Under the pieces are notes generated by a model. The model saw only the letters and a program-made list of their open reading frames with translations, was not told where the DNA came from and did not search any database. From Leptospira ilyithenensis (lineage in GTDB: Bacteria > Spirochaetota > Leptospiria > Leptospirales > Leptospiraceae), in NCBI RefSeq assembly GCF_004771005.1, contig NZ_RQHV01000002.1, positions 186,001 through 250,000 on the forward strand: a stretch of DNA of 64,000 nucleotides, written 5' to 3'. Both the position numbers and the translations under genes were made by a program. Below, piece after piece: positions 10,300 through 18,114 of this stretch (positions are counted from its first letter, which is position 1; every line of letters starts with the position of its first letter).

Positions 10300-11118
10300 A
10301 TGAAAGATATCTATAAAGCAGCAGTCATCCAAGTTTCCAGCAATGCAAGGGTGGCAAACAACCTAACCAAGTGCAGACAGTACATAAAAGAGGCAGTGGA
10401 TGAAGGGGCGAAGCTCATTGGCCTTCCTGAAAATTTTTCTTTCATGGGAAGCGAGGAAGAAAAAAGAAATCTATTGGGAGAAATCGAAATTGAAACAATA
10501 CAATTTCTTTCAGAAACCGCCAAGGATTTTCAAATTCATCTTTTGGGAGGAGGATTTCCCACTCGTGCGGAAAATGAAAAAGTTTATAACACCGCTTTGC
10601 TATTTGATCCTTCGGGAACGGAAATATTCCGGTATTACAAAGCGCATCTTTTCAATGCGGAAGTAGGAGACGGTTTTAGTTACAACGAATCCAAATCCAC
10701 AATGAGCGGTGGGAAAATTCCTGCCGTGATAGAAACGGAACTGGGCAAAATTTCTTCTGCCATTTGTTATGACATCAGGTTTCCCGAGTTATTCCGAGAT
10801 CTATCCCGGAACGGTTGCGAAATTTGTTTTTTGCCTGCTGCATTTACGACACCTACCGGAGAGGCTCATTGGGAAGTGCTACTTCGTGCCCGTGCTATTG
10901 AAAATTTTATGTTTATCTTGGCACCAGGTCAAACAGGAGTTCATGATCCACATGGAAAAAGAAAAACATACGGACACTCTCTCATCATTTCTCCTTGGGG
11001 AACCATACTTGCCGATGCGGGGAAAGAACCGGGTTTTGCAATTGCGGAAATCAATCTGGAGAAGTTAAATGAAATCAGGCGCTCTTTTCCCGCACTCAAA
11101 CATTCGTTATTTCTGTAG
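10300..11118 (+). CDS. Carbon-nitrogen hydrolase (nitrilase superfamily, Nit/omega-amidase type)
   Basis: A 272-residue cytoplasmic amidase. The Glu-Lys-Cys triad of the superfamily is present: E44 in LPENFSFMG, K114 in RYYKAHLF and C156 in ICYDIRFPEL. Length and the CYDIRFPELFR block resemble Nit1/Nit2 proteins, which remove deaminated glutathione or alpha-ketoglutaramate. A general carbon-nitrogen hydrolase role is safe; the exact substrate is inference. The ATG follows a short AT-rich leader shared with divergent argB. The last 23 bases overlap the end of the convergent LysR gene. Confidence 0.9.
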   Translation: MKDIYKAAVIQVSSNARVANNLTKCRQYIKEAVDEGAKLIGLPENFSFMGSEEEKRNLLGEIEIETIQFLSETAKDFQIHLLGGGFPTRAENEKVYNTALLFDPSGTEIFRYYKAHLFNAEVGDGFSYNESKSTMSGGKIPAVIETELGKISSAICYDIRFPELFRDLSRNGCEICFLPAAFTTPTGEAHWEVLLRARAIENFMFILAPGQTGVHDPHGKRKTYGHSLIISPWGTILADAGKEPGFAIAEINLEKLNEIRRSFPALKHSLFL

Positions 11119-12004
11119 ATTTACTTTCGGTTCTACAGAATTCGAAGAACTTTAAAAACAGTTCGGATTTATATTTTTTATCATGCCATACCATCTGAAG
11201 AGGGCGATTCCAGTTTGTATAAGTATAGTTTATTTTAGAGAGTAGTTTCCAATTCAATTCTCTTTCCACTGCCGATAAAGACAAACAGGAAATCCCAAGA
11301 CCTTCTTCGACTGATTTTTTGATGGCTTCCGTGTTTCCCAATTCTCTTTTCTTTTTCGGATTCCAACCTTCCGATGCCCATTTGTATTCAATCCATTCTC
11401 TTGTACCCGAACCGGGTTCTCTCAAAATCCATGTTCTGTTTTCCATATCTTTTTTGGAAATAAGCTTCTGCTTCGCATTACTCTTGTAATTGTCTATTAT
11501 GATCATTTCGTCGTTGTAAAAGATTTCCGTTTGAAAAGGTCCTTCCTGAATCCTTCCTTCCACAAAACCCAGATCCACATGTGTGTCTTGGATTCCGATA
11601 AGCACTTCTTTGCTATTTTTGATTTCAAGTATGATTTCTGTTTGCGGGTGCAAAGATTGGAATTTACCTATCCACTTTGGAAGCAGGTAATTACCGATTG
11701 TGGTTGATGCGGAAACGCGTAGACTTCCGGAAAGTTTTCCATCCATATTCTGTCTCAAACGGGATAGCTCGGAGAATCTGTCTAAAATTTCGGAACAGAG
11801 GGGGAGAGCGTTTTTACCTACTTCATTCAAACTCAATTCCCTTGAGGTTCTATCAAATAGAGGGGTACCTATACCCCGTTCCAGTTCTTTTAATGCCATA
11901 CTAATCGCAGATTGAGAAAGAACCAATGCCTCTCCTGCGAGTGTGGTGCTTCCAAATCTGGCGACCGATGCAAATATCTCTAATTGTCTGATTGAAATGG
12001 ACAT
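11096..12004 (-). CDS. LysR-family transcriptional regulator (next to yeiH)
   Basis: A 302-residue DNA-binding regulator. The winged helix-turn-helix is at residues 1-60 (IRQLEIFASVARFGS, LSQSAISMALKELE), followed by a linker helix and the two-lobed periplasmic-binding-like effector domain. It faces the YeiH-type transporter gene across about 70 bases. LysR proteins usually control the divergent neighbour and themselves, and E. coli YeiE-YeiH has this pairing. A perfect 8-bp-arm palindrome covers its own start codon (12003-12021), a likely operator. The effector could be a sulfur anion or an amino acid; the sequence does not say which. Its 3' end overlaps the nitrilase-family gene by 23 bases. 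Confidence 0.92.
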   Translation of the reverse strand: MSISIRQLEIFASVARFGSTTLAGEALVLSQSAISMALKELERGIGTPLFDRTSRELSLNEVGKNALPLCSEILDRFSELSRLRQNMDGKLSGSLRVSASTTIGNYLLPKWIGKFQSLHPQTEIILEIKNSKEVLIGIQDTHVDLGFVEGRIQEGPFQTEIFYNDEMIIIDNYKSNAKQKLISKKDMENRTWILREPGSGTREWIEYKWASEGWNPKKKRELGNTEAIKKSVEEGLGISCLSLSAVERELNWKLLSKINYTYTNWNRPLQMVWHDKKYKSELFLKFFEFCRTESKSTEITNV

Positions 12005-12021
12005 ATCAATAATATTGATAT
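12003..12021. promoter_or_regulatory. Perfect palindrome, candidate LysR operator
   Basis: Arms ATATCAAT and ATTGATAT surround a 3-nt AAT spacer. It covers the LysR start codon and lies about 55 bases before the yeiH-type start. Symmetry, size and position fit an autoregulatory LysR box of the T-N11-A class. Confidence 0.6.
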
Positions 12022-12075
12022 AAAGAATAAGTTCTATTTATTTTCCTTATCTTTTTTTTTTGATAAAATGGAGGA

Positions 12076-13089
12076 ATGGAAAATTTTAAAATTACATACC
12101 TCCTGGGCATTTTGGTCCCCATTTTATTAGGAATTTTTGGTATAGTCTTGGGGGATTTCCCTAAAATGAAAGCACTCGGATTGAGTGCTTTGACTATCTC
12201 TCTATTATTCGGTTTTATTTTGGGAAATGTTTCTTCATCCTTTTTCTCAAACACTTTTGGGAATGGAGTTCAATTGATTGCAAAACGGTTTCTGAGATGG
12301 GGGGTGATTCTATATGGACTCCAACTCACCTTAGGTGACGTTTTAGAGATAGGTGGAATCGGTTTTTTATCCGATATATTCATCTTACTCACAACACTTC
12401 CGCTCGGGATCTGGTTCGGAACCAAAATTTTGAAAATGGATAGGGATACAGCCATATTAACAAGTGCTGGTAGTTCTATTTGCGGAGCAGCTGCGGTGCT
12501 TGCCACCGAAGGAACTTTGAAAAGTGAATCTTACAAAAGTTCGACGGCTGTGGCTACGGTCGTAACTTTCGGAACCATCTCGATGTTTCTGCTTCCTGCT
12601 TTATATCCTTTGTTGGGAGGAGGACCGAATCAATTCGGAATATTGGTAGGTTCTACAGTGCATGAAGTCGCACAGGTTGTAGCTGCTGGAGCAAGTGTTT
12701 CTGAGAAAGTTTCCCAAACTGCAGTGATTGTTAAATTAACGAAAGTTATGTTACTTGTCCCATTTCTAATCGGTTTGGGTTACTGGAAAAAAACTCAATC
12801 TGAAAAAGGCTCCTCTGGTTCGTCCCAAGTAACTGTTCCTTGGTTTGCAGTCGGCTTCGTCATTATGATTGCAATCAACTCCTTGGGAATCCTTGGTGAT
12901 TTTGCCAAACAAGGATTACTAAGAGTCGATTTGCTTTTTTTATCTTCCGCGATGGCAGCACTCGGATGGGAAACCAAATTGGTAAAGATATTTCAAACCG
13001 GATCTAAGGCATTTATTCTGGCATTGGTACTTTTCCTTTGGTTGCTTTTCGGAGGAATCGGCTTTGAGTATCTGGTCCTATTTAGATAG
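12076..13089 (+). CDS. yeiH: YeiH-family putative sulfate exporter
   Basis: A 337-residue inner-membrane protein of the Cons_hypoth698/YeiH family with roughly ten hydrophobic helices. The family block AGSSICGAAAVLATEG (about residues 133-148) and the repeat-like VGSTVHEVAQVVAAG segment (about 194-208) are clear. Related proteins are annotated as sulfate exporters and have been linked to sulfite/taurine handling; transport direction and substrate are not proven. It is divergent from a LysR gene, the typical arrangement for the family, so effector-controlled expression is expected. A hairpin terminator overlaps its stop. Confidence 0.88.
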   Translation: MENFKITYLLGILVPILLGIFGIVLGDFPKMKALGLSALTISLLFGFILGNVSSSFFSNTFGNGVQLIAKRFLRWGVILYGLQLTLGDVLEIGGIGFLSDIFILLTTLPLGIWFGTKILKMDRDTAILTSAGSSICGAAAVLATEGTLKSESYKSSTAVATVVTFGTISMFLLPALYPLLGGGPNQFGILVGSTVHEVAQVVAAGASVSEKVSQTAVIVKLTKVMLLVPFLIGLGYWKKTQSEKGSSGSSQVTVPWFAVGFVIMIAINSLGILGDFAKQGLLRVDLLFLSSAMAALGWETKLVKIFQTGSKAFILALVLFLWLLFGGIGFEYLVLFR

Positions 13090-13096
13090 GGCCAGA
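13071..13096 (+). terminator. Hairpin overlapping the yeiH stop
   Basis: A 10-bp stem (13071-13080 with 13087-13096, one G-T wobble) closes a 6-nt loop and is followed by TTTA. The second arm contains the yeiH stop codon. It is a probable terminator before the convergent hydrolase gene. Confidence 0.5.
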
Positions 13097-13129
13097 TTTA
13101 CATTGTACATGAATCTGAGCGGAGCATGT

Positions 13130-14023
13130 TTAAAAAAAAGATTTTTTCAGTCGGGATTGTTTTTTACTGATGAAAAAATCGGTGACTACTTTTTCAAATG
13201 CATGTTTTTTCTCTAAGTATACAAAATGCCCGCATTCTGCAAAACGAATTGCTTTTACGTTGGGGGTGGTTCGTTCCAATTCCTCCACATCCTTTCCGGG
13301 AATGACAGGATCGTCTTCTCCTCTTAACATCAAAACGGGTACTTCATTGCCGAATACGATGGGACGGATGTCGGCCCGATCCAACATTTCCAGAATCAGA
13401 AGTATATTTCTCGGATTCAGATGTTCAAACTGAGGATAATATTCTTCAAGGAAGGATTTGATTTCAGGATTGGAATGAAATCCTTTGGAATCATAAACTC
13501 CGAAGGAAAACCCGAAGTTCAATAATTTGGGAATGGATTTCCCTAGCTTGAAACTCATATCAAAGAACATTCCCAGATTGGCCCGAAGGCCCAAAATCCC
13601 CAATTTTAAAGGACCTCGTACGGGTCCGTGCACATAAGGAGCGATACAAACCACTTGTTTGATTCTACCGGGAAATAACGCGGCAATGGCAAGGACCGCC
13701 ATTCCTCCTGTAGAATGACCTACGAGAGTGAGGTCTTTTTCTCCTGCGGATTCCCAGATTGCATTTGCCTGTGCTTCCAAAAACTCTTGTAAGGTGAGTT
13801 TCTTTTTGTAATCCAGAATTTCCGCCGGGTAATGTCCGATCAGATCCAGCTCGATTACTTCTCCGAATTGTTGGAAGAAAGGGATATTCAATTTCCAATA
13901 ATCCGCCGCAGAACACCATCCTCCGATGAGGACGATTTTTTCCTTTAATTTGGGTGAGGCGGCCGGGTGTTTTACATAAGTAATGCGATGGTTTTTCCAT
14001 TCATAACTCTGTCTGGGTATCAT
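13130..14023 (-). CDS. Alpha/beta hydrolase
   Basis: A 297-residue soluble hydrolase with the alpha/beta fold. The nucleophile elbow is GHSTGG with S104; the likely acid is D237 or D238 in RGEDDPV; the histidine is H266 in CGHFVYLE. VLIGGWCSAADYW near residue 31 forms the oxyanion side. Substrate is not evident; esterases, thioesterases and BioH-like enzymes share this layout. It starts eight bases after the alanine racemase stop, so alr and this gene are probably cotranscribed. No signal peptide. Confidence 0.85.
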   Translation of the reverse strand: MIPRQSYEWKNHRITYVKHPAASPKLKEKIVLIGGWCSAADYWKLNIPFFQQFGEVIELDLIGHYPAEILDYKKKLTLQEFLEAQANAIWESAGEKDLTLVGHSTGGMAVLAIAALFPGRIKQVVCIAPYVHGPVRGPLKLGILGLRANLGMFFDMSFKLGKSIPKLLNFGFSFGVYDSKGFHSNPEIKSFLEEYYPQFEHLNPRNILLILEMLDRADIRPIVFGNEVPVLMLRGEDDPVIPGKDVEELERTTPNVKAIRFAECGHFVYLEKKHAFEKVVTDFFISKKQSRLKKSFF

Positions 14024-14031
14024 ATTTTCCT

Positions 14032-15162
14032 CTAATCAACGATCGTTCTTGGAAAACGATCTAGTATTTTTGTAACAACTTCGTAATTGATGGTATTGGT
14101 CCAAAGAGCATGATCATCCGCTGTGATGATTTCTTTTCCAGATCGGCCGATGATGATGACTTCATCATTCAATTTTGCATCCGGGATATGGGTGATTTCG
14201 ATCATAGTCATATTCATACAGATCCGGCCAAGTATTTTTGCTCTTTCTCCGTGGACGAGCATATAACCGTGATTAGATAGTTTTCGATCCAGTCCTTCGT
14301 AATAACCTACTGGAATTACTGCAAGTCTTGTCGGATAAGTGGTTTTGTAAGTGGAACCGTAACCTACAAAAGCACCGCTCGGAAGAGATTGGATGTGTTG
14401 GATTTTGGTTTTCCAGGTAAGTGCAGGTCTTAACATCCCGAATTCCTTTCCCATTTGAGAAAGGGAAAGTTTTGTTTCCAAACTCGGCCAAAGCCCGTAC
14501 ATGGAAATCCCGACGCGAACCATATCCATCCTCGCCTCGGGAAATAACATCGCTGAGGCGGAAGAAGCACAGTGACAGATCAAATCTTTAAATCCGAAAG
14601 AACGGAACAGTTCTATTCCTTCTTGAAAACGATTCAATTGAAACATCGAATAAGAATGTTCCGTAAAATCTTCCGTACTGGCAAAATGTGTGGCAAGTCC
14701 CGCAAGAGGTAATTTTTTATTTTTGATTTCGGTGGCAATTTCTTTCCAATGAAGGTAAGATTCTCCTAGTCTGGACATTCCCGTGTCCAATTTGAAATGA
14801 ATCTTGGGAGCGGGCGATAATTGGGAAAGGAGTTCCATCTCTTCCACCCGTGAAACCAAAACCCAAAAGTTCGAATCAGCTAATTCTTGTAAGCGGGGCC
14901 TTAGGTCGGGAACGGAACCCATAATCATGATCGTGGGTTTTGGAAAGGATTTTCGTAAAAGGACGGCTTCTTCCAGGGAATTGACCCCAAGCAGATCGGC
15001 ACCTGCCTCAATTACCACACCGGCGGTTTCCAAAAGACCGTGGCCGTAAGCGTTGGATTTTACGATTCCTGCAAACTTGGTTTTTTCCCCGAGAAGTTTA
15101 CGGTAGAGGGATATATTATGCGAAAACGCGGATCTGGAGAGAGTTACACTGCATGCGAGCAT
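14032..15162 (-). CDS. alr: Alanine racemase
   Basis: Makes D-alanine for peptidoglycan, using pyridoxal phosphate. At 376 residues it has the usual length. The PLP lysine is K35 in VKSNAYGHG, and the C-terminal tyrosine base is in GYGSTYKTTYP. HFKLDTGMSRLG and RVGISMYGLWP are further family blocks. A GGAAGAG ribosome binding site lies at 15165-15171, just before the ATG at 15162, supporting this start. It is the first gene of an operon with the alpha/beta hydrolase and is divergent from the class V aminotransferase. Confidence 0.93.
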   Translation of the reverse strand: MLACSVTLSRSAFSHNISLYRKLLGEKTKFAGIVKSNAYGHGLLETAGVVIEAGADLLGVNSLEEAVLLRKSFPKPTIMIMGSVPDLRPRLQELADSNFWVLVSRVEEMELLSQLSPAPKIHFKLDTGMSRLGESYLHWKEIATEIKNKKLPLAGLATHFASTEDFTEHSYSMFQLNRFQEGIELFRSFGFKDLICHCASSASAMLFPEARMDMVRVGISMYGLWPSLETKLSLSQMGKEFGMLRPALTWKTKIQHIQSLPSGAFVGYGSTYKTTYPTRLAVIPVGYYEGLDRKLSNHGYMLVHGERAKILGRICMNMTMIEITHIPDAKLNDEVIIIGRSGKEIITADDHALWTNTINYEVVTKILDRFPRTIVD

Positions 15163-15220
15163 GGCTCTTCCATAATTTTTTACTTTTCTCGCCTGTCGCT
15201 ACAGATATTTCTTTCTTTCA

Positions 15221-16417
15221 ATGACTTCTTCTGAACCAAAATTACCTACTTTTCCTGTTCCGCAAGACTGGGAGGAAGTTTCTAAGCTTTACCCGATTCA
15301 AAATGACTCCATTTGGTTGAATTTTTGCGGAATTTCTCCCGTCTCTAGCTTTGCCGCCTCAGTGATGGCGGATTATTTTGATGAATATTCCCGATTTGGA
15401 ATTTTTGCCCCCAGATACTCGGAACCGAAAATCAGAGTGATTTTGCAAGAGCAATTGGCAGGACTATTGAACTGTTCTCCTAAATCCATAGGACTGATTC
15501 ACAATACTTCGGAAGGGATCAATCTCTATTCCCATAGCATAAGGCTAAGTCCCGGAACCCGCATACTTGTTTTGGAAAACGAATACCCGAGCAACGTCTA
15601 TCCTTGGGAACATTGGAAGGAAAAAGGAGTAGGTATTTCATTTGTACCTACGGGAAATACTCCGGATGAATTTTTAGAAAACCTGGAAAAAGAAATCAAA
15701 ACAGGGGATGTCTCTCTTCTTAGCCTATCACCTGTTCATTGGTGTACCGGAATGCCTTTGGATCTCGTGGCAATTTCAAAAATTTGCGAAAAAGCGGGAG
15801 TTCGGTTGATTTTGGATGGAAGCCAGGCATTCGGTCATATTCCGATCGACCTCGGCCAAATCAAAATCGAATTTGCGGCATTTGCCGCCTGGAAGTGGTT
15901 ACTCGGTCCTTTGGGAGTCGCTGCCATTTATATTTCTCCTGAGGCTTCCAAAGACTTTCGATTGATCTTCAAAGGAGCGGGGAGTGTAAAAAATGACTCT
16001 CAATATTTGCCTTATCGGGACGAATTGAAGCCTGCTGCGGATCAATTCGAACATAGTACCGCCAACTTCAACGATTGGATTTATTTTTATGCCTCCTTGC
16101 AAATGTTATCCGCCATCGGGTTTGCAAAAGTACAAAGCCGCGTCTACGAAATTTCGGATTTAATCTCTGTTAGACTTCGTAATCTCGGTTTTATTCTGGA
16201 CAGTGATTCTTTCCCGGAAGCAAAGTCCGGGATCATCGGTGTCAAAGGGCATAAGTCGAAAGAATTTACACCGGATGCGATCAATGTTTTTTTCAGATCC
16301 AAAAAAATCTATACTGCGGTCCGTATGGGAAGACTTAGAATCGCCCCTCATATCCCGGTTACGGAAATGCATGTGGATATTTTGGAAAAAACATTCAAAG
16401 AGTATTTAAACAAGTGA
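15221..16417 (+). CDS. Class V aminotransferase / cysteine-desulfurase-like PLP enzyme
   Basis: A 398-residue PLP enzyme of fold type I. Visible blocks are the N-terminal WLNFCGISPVS, a cofactor-contact NTSEGINLYSH, the aspartate in RLILDGSQAFGHIPIDL, which binds the pyridine nitrogen, and the lysine in AFAAWKWLLGPLG, which forms the Schiff base. It resembles selenocysteine-lyase/cysteine-desulfurase-like proteins but also isopenicillin-N-epimerase-like ones. The mobile catalytic cysteine of true desulfurases is not obvious, so desulfurase activity is unsure. It overlaps the downstream BASS transporter by GTGA, indicating translational coupling. Confidence 0.82.
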   Translation: MTSSEPKLPTFPVPQDWEEVSKLYPIQNDSIWLNFCGISPVSSFAASVMADYFDEYSRFGIFAPRYSEPKIRVILQEQLAGLLNCSPKSIGLIHNTSEGINLYSHSIRLSPGTRILVLENEYPSNVYPWEHWKEKGVGISFVPTGNTPDEFLENLEKEIKTGDVSLLSLSPVHWCTGMPLDLVAISKICEKAGVRLILDGSQAFGHIPIDLGQIKIEFAAFAAWKWLLGPLGVAAIYISPEASKDFRLIFKGAGSVKNDSQYLPYRDELKPAADQFEHSTANFNDWIYFYASLQMLSAIGFAKVQSRVYEISDLISVRLRNLGFILDSDSFPEAKSGIIGVKGHKSKEFTPDAINVFFRSKKIYTAVRMGRLRIAPHIPVTEMHVDILEKTFKEYLNK

Positions 16418-17334
16418 ATCAAATTTTAGAAAGAATCGTAAATGCTTTCCCTTGGATCCTTTTGGGATTTTCCATTTTATCTTTTCTATTCCCCGTTTAT
16501 TTCGTCTGGTTCCAGGGACCATGGATCACTTATAGTTTGGGCGGGATCATGTTGGGAATGGGTCTGACTTTAAAATTGGAAGATTTTGTCCGGGTATTTA
16601 AGATGCCTCTTCCTATCTTACTCGGTACAGTTTTACAATATACAGTGATGCCGTTCTTAGGTTGGTCGATCGGAATTTTATTCAATCTGCCGGAGGCATT
16701 TGCGATCGGTTTGATTTTAGTCTCCTGTTGTCCCGGTGGAACCGCTTCGAATGTCATCACCTATCTCGCCAAAGGTGATCTTCCTTTGAGTGTAACTTTG
16801 ACTTCCGTATCGACTATGTTAGCTGTAATTATCACTCCTGTTTTGGCATCCTTTTTGATTGGAAACCGTCTGCAAGTGGACACTTTTTCCCTGCTTTTGA
16901 CCACATTCAAAGTGATTTTGGTTCCGGTTACTTTAGGAGTGTTCTTACAAACATTATTTCCTAAATTTTCAAACGCGGCAAACCGGTATTCCCCGGTATT
17001 ATCCGTAATCCTTGTAGCAATGATCGTATCATCCATATTAGGTGCAGGAAGAAAACTGATTTTGGCCTCGGATTTTAGGATTTTTGCTTCCGTTTTTCTT
17101 TTGCACGCGGGAGGTTTCGGGCTTGGATATTTTTTGACCAGAGTGTTTTACCGTGATTCAGTCCTCCGGAGAACCATTTCCATCGAAGTGGGAATGCAAA
17201 ATTCAGGACTTGGTGCAGTACTTGCCAAATCTCATTTCGCAGACCCTAGCACGGCAATTCCCAGTGCGGTTTCCAGCCTGATGCACTCTCTCATCGGAAG
17301 TTTTCTTGCCGGATATTGGAGAAGAAAAAACTAG
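16414..17334 (+). CDS. Bile acid:sodium symporter (BASS) family transporter
   Basis: A 306-residue inner-membrane protein with about nine or ten hydrophobic helices. Characteristic blocks are GGIMLGMGLTLKLEDF, CCPGGTASNVITYLAKGD and ISIEVGMQNSGLGAVLA, the conserved crossing region of BASS carriers. Bacterial members move organic anions such as pyruvate, pantothenate or related acids with sodium, despite the family name. The GTG start overlaps the stop of the PLP enzyme (GTGA), so the pair is probably functionally linked, perhaps substrate uptake for that enzyme. Specificity is not readable. Confidence 0.88.
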   Translation: MNQILERIVNAFPWILLGFSILSFLFPVYFVWFQGPWITYSLGGIMLGMGLTLKLEDFVRVFKMPLPILLGTVLQYTVMPFLGWSIGILFNLPEAFAIGLILVSCCPGGTASNVITYLAKGDLPLSVTLTSVSTMLAVIITPVLASFLIGNRLQVDTFSLLLTTFKVILVPVTLGVFLQTLFPKFSNAANRYSPVLSVILVAMIVSSILGAGRKLILASDFRIFASVFLLHAGGFGLGYFLTRVFYRDSVLRRTISIEVGMQNSGLGAVLAKSHFADPSTAIPSAVSSLMHSLIGSFLAGYWRRKN

Positions 17335-17355
17335 AATAAAATCCGATTATGCTCC

Positions 17356-17383
17356 TTGACTGAAATCCCGCGCGTTACGTAAT
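17356..17383 (+). promoter_or_regulatory. Candidate sigma-70 promoter for rpmG-dksA
   Basis: TTGACT (17356-17361) and CGTAAT (17378-17383) are separated by 16 bases, ten bases before the rpmG ATG. The match is partial, so this is a prediction. Confidence 0.35.
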
Positions 17384-17393
17384 GGCATAAACT

Positions 17394-17555
17394 ATGAGAG
17401 AAATCATAAAACTCACTTGTGTTCCGTGTGAGATTCCAGGTCGTTCTAATTATTTCCAAACAAAAAATAAGAAGACCAAGACTGAGAAATTACTCACTAA
17501 AAAATACTGCAAATTTTGCAGAAAACATACTGATCATAAAGAATCTAAAGTCTAA
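17394..17555 (+). CDS. rpmG: Ribosomal protein bL33
   Basis: A 53-residue basic protein of the large ribosomal subunit, easily missed because of its length. It begins MREIIKLTCVPCE, contains the conserved SNYFQTKNKKTKTEKL core and ends in KKYCKFCRKHTDHKE. The two CxxC pairs mark the zinc-binding form of L33. The stop TAA at 17553-17555 precedes the DksA-family ATG by nine bases, so the two genes are probably one transcript. Confidence 0.93.
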   Translation: MREIIKLTCVPCEIPGRSNYFQTKNKKTKTEKLLTKKYCKFCRKHTDHKESKV

Positions 17556-17564
17556 ACATATAGA

Positions 17565-18032
17565 ATGCCAAAACAAGCCGCTTCAAAGTCAGTAGAAAAG
17601 GGAGTCGATAAAAAGTTCATTGAAGAAGTACGTGAACTTCTTCAAGAGAAAAAAGATTCCCTTCTCATCAAACTCAATCAGTGGGAAGACACCAGTTCTC
17701 CTTCCGGTTTGAAGGAAATGGGCGACATTGCGGATATAGCTTCTGAATTGAATTCTGAGGCTCTTAGTTCGGTTTTAACGGAGAATGAGATTGATACTCT
17801 GAAAGAGATCGAACTCGCTCTGGAAAAGATTGAGAACGGCACCTACGGTATCTGTGAAGGTACTAAGAAAAAGATTCCTGTTGCTCGTTTGAAAGCGATT
17901 CCATGGACACGTTTCACCATTGAATACGCAGAACAGATGGCAAAAAGCAGATCTAGAGCTGGTGGATACGGACGTATGGACACTCTTTCTTCCTATCCTA
18001 CTTCTTCTATGGATATGGATTCTTTAGATTAA
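17565..18032 (+). CDS. DksA/TraR-family protein lacking most zinc cysteines
   Basis: A 155-residue protein with the DksA layout: an N-terminal extension, a coiled coil (about 20-95) and a C-terminal finger region. DksA binds the RNA polymerase secondary channel and works with ppGpp. GDIADIASELNSEALSSVL corresponds to the coiled-coil tip region, and its acidic residues are kept. In YGICEGTKKKIP only one cysteine of the first CxxC remains, and the second pair is replaced in AIPWTRFTIEYAE. The finger therefore probably folds without zinc, as in the zinc-independent DksA2 of Pseudomonas. It follows rpmG directly, linking it to ribosome control. Confidence 0.85.
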   Translation: MPKQAASKSVEKGVDKKFIEEVRELLQEKKDSLLIKLNQWEDTSSPSGLKEMGDIADIASELNSEALSSVLTENEIDTLKEIELALEKIENGTYGICEGTKKKIPVARLKAIPWTRFTIEYAEQMAKSRSRAGGYGRMDTLSSYPTSSMDMDSLD

Positions 18033-18114
18033 GAATCCACTTTTCCTCAACACTTCAATCCTTTTTAAATTTCATTTGCTTTCCTTCGCAGGGATTTTAT
18101 TCCCTTAAGGAACT

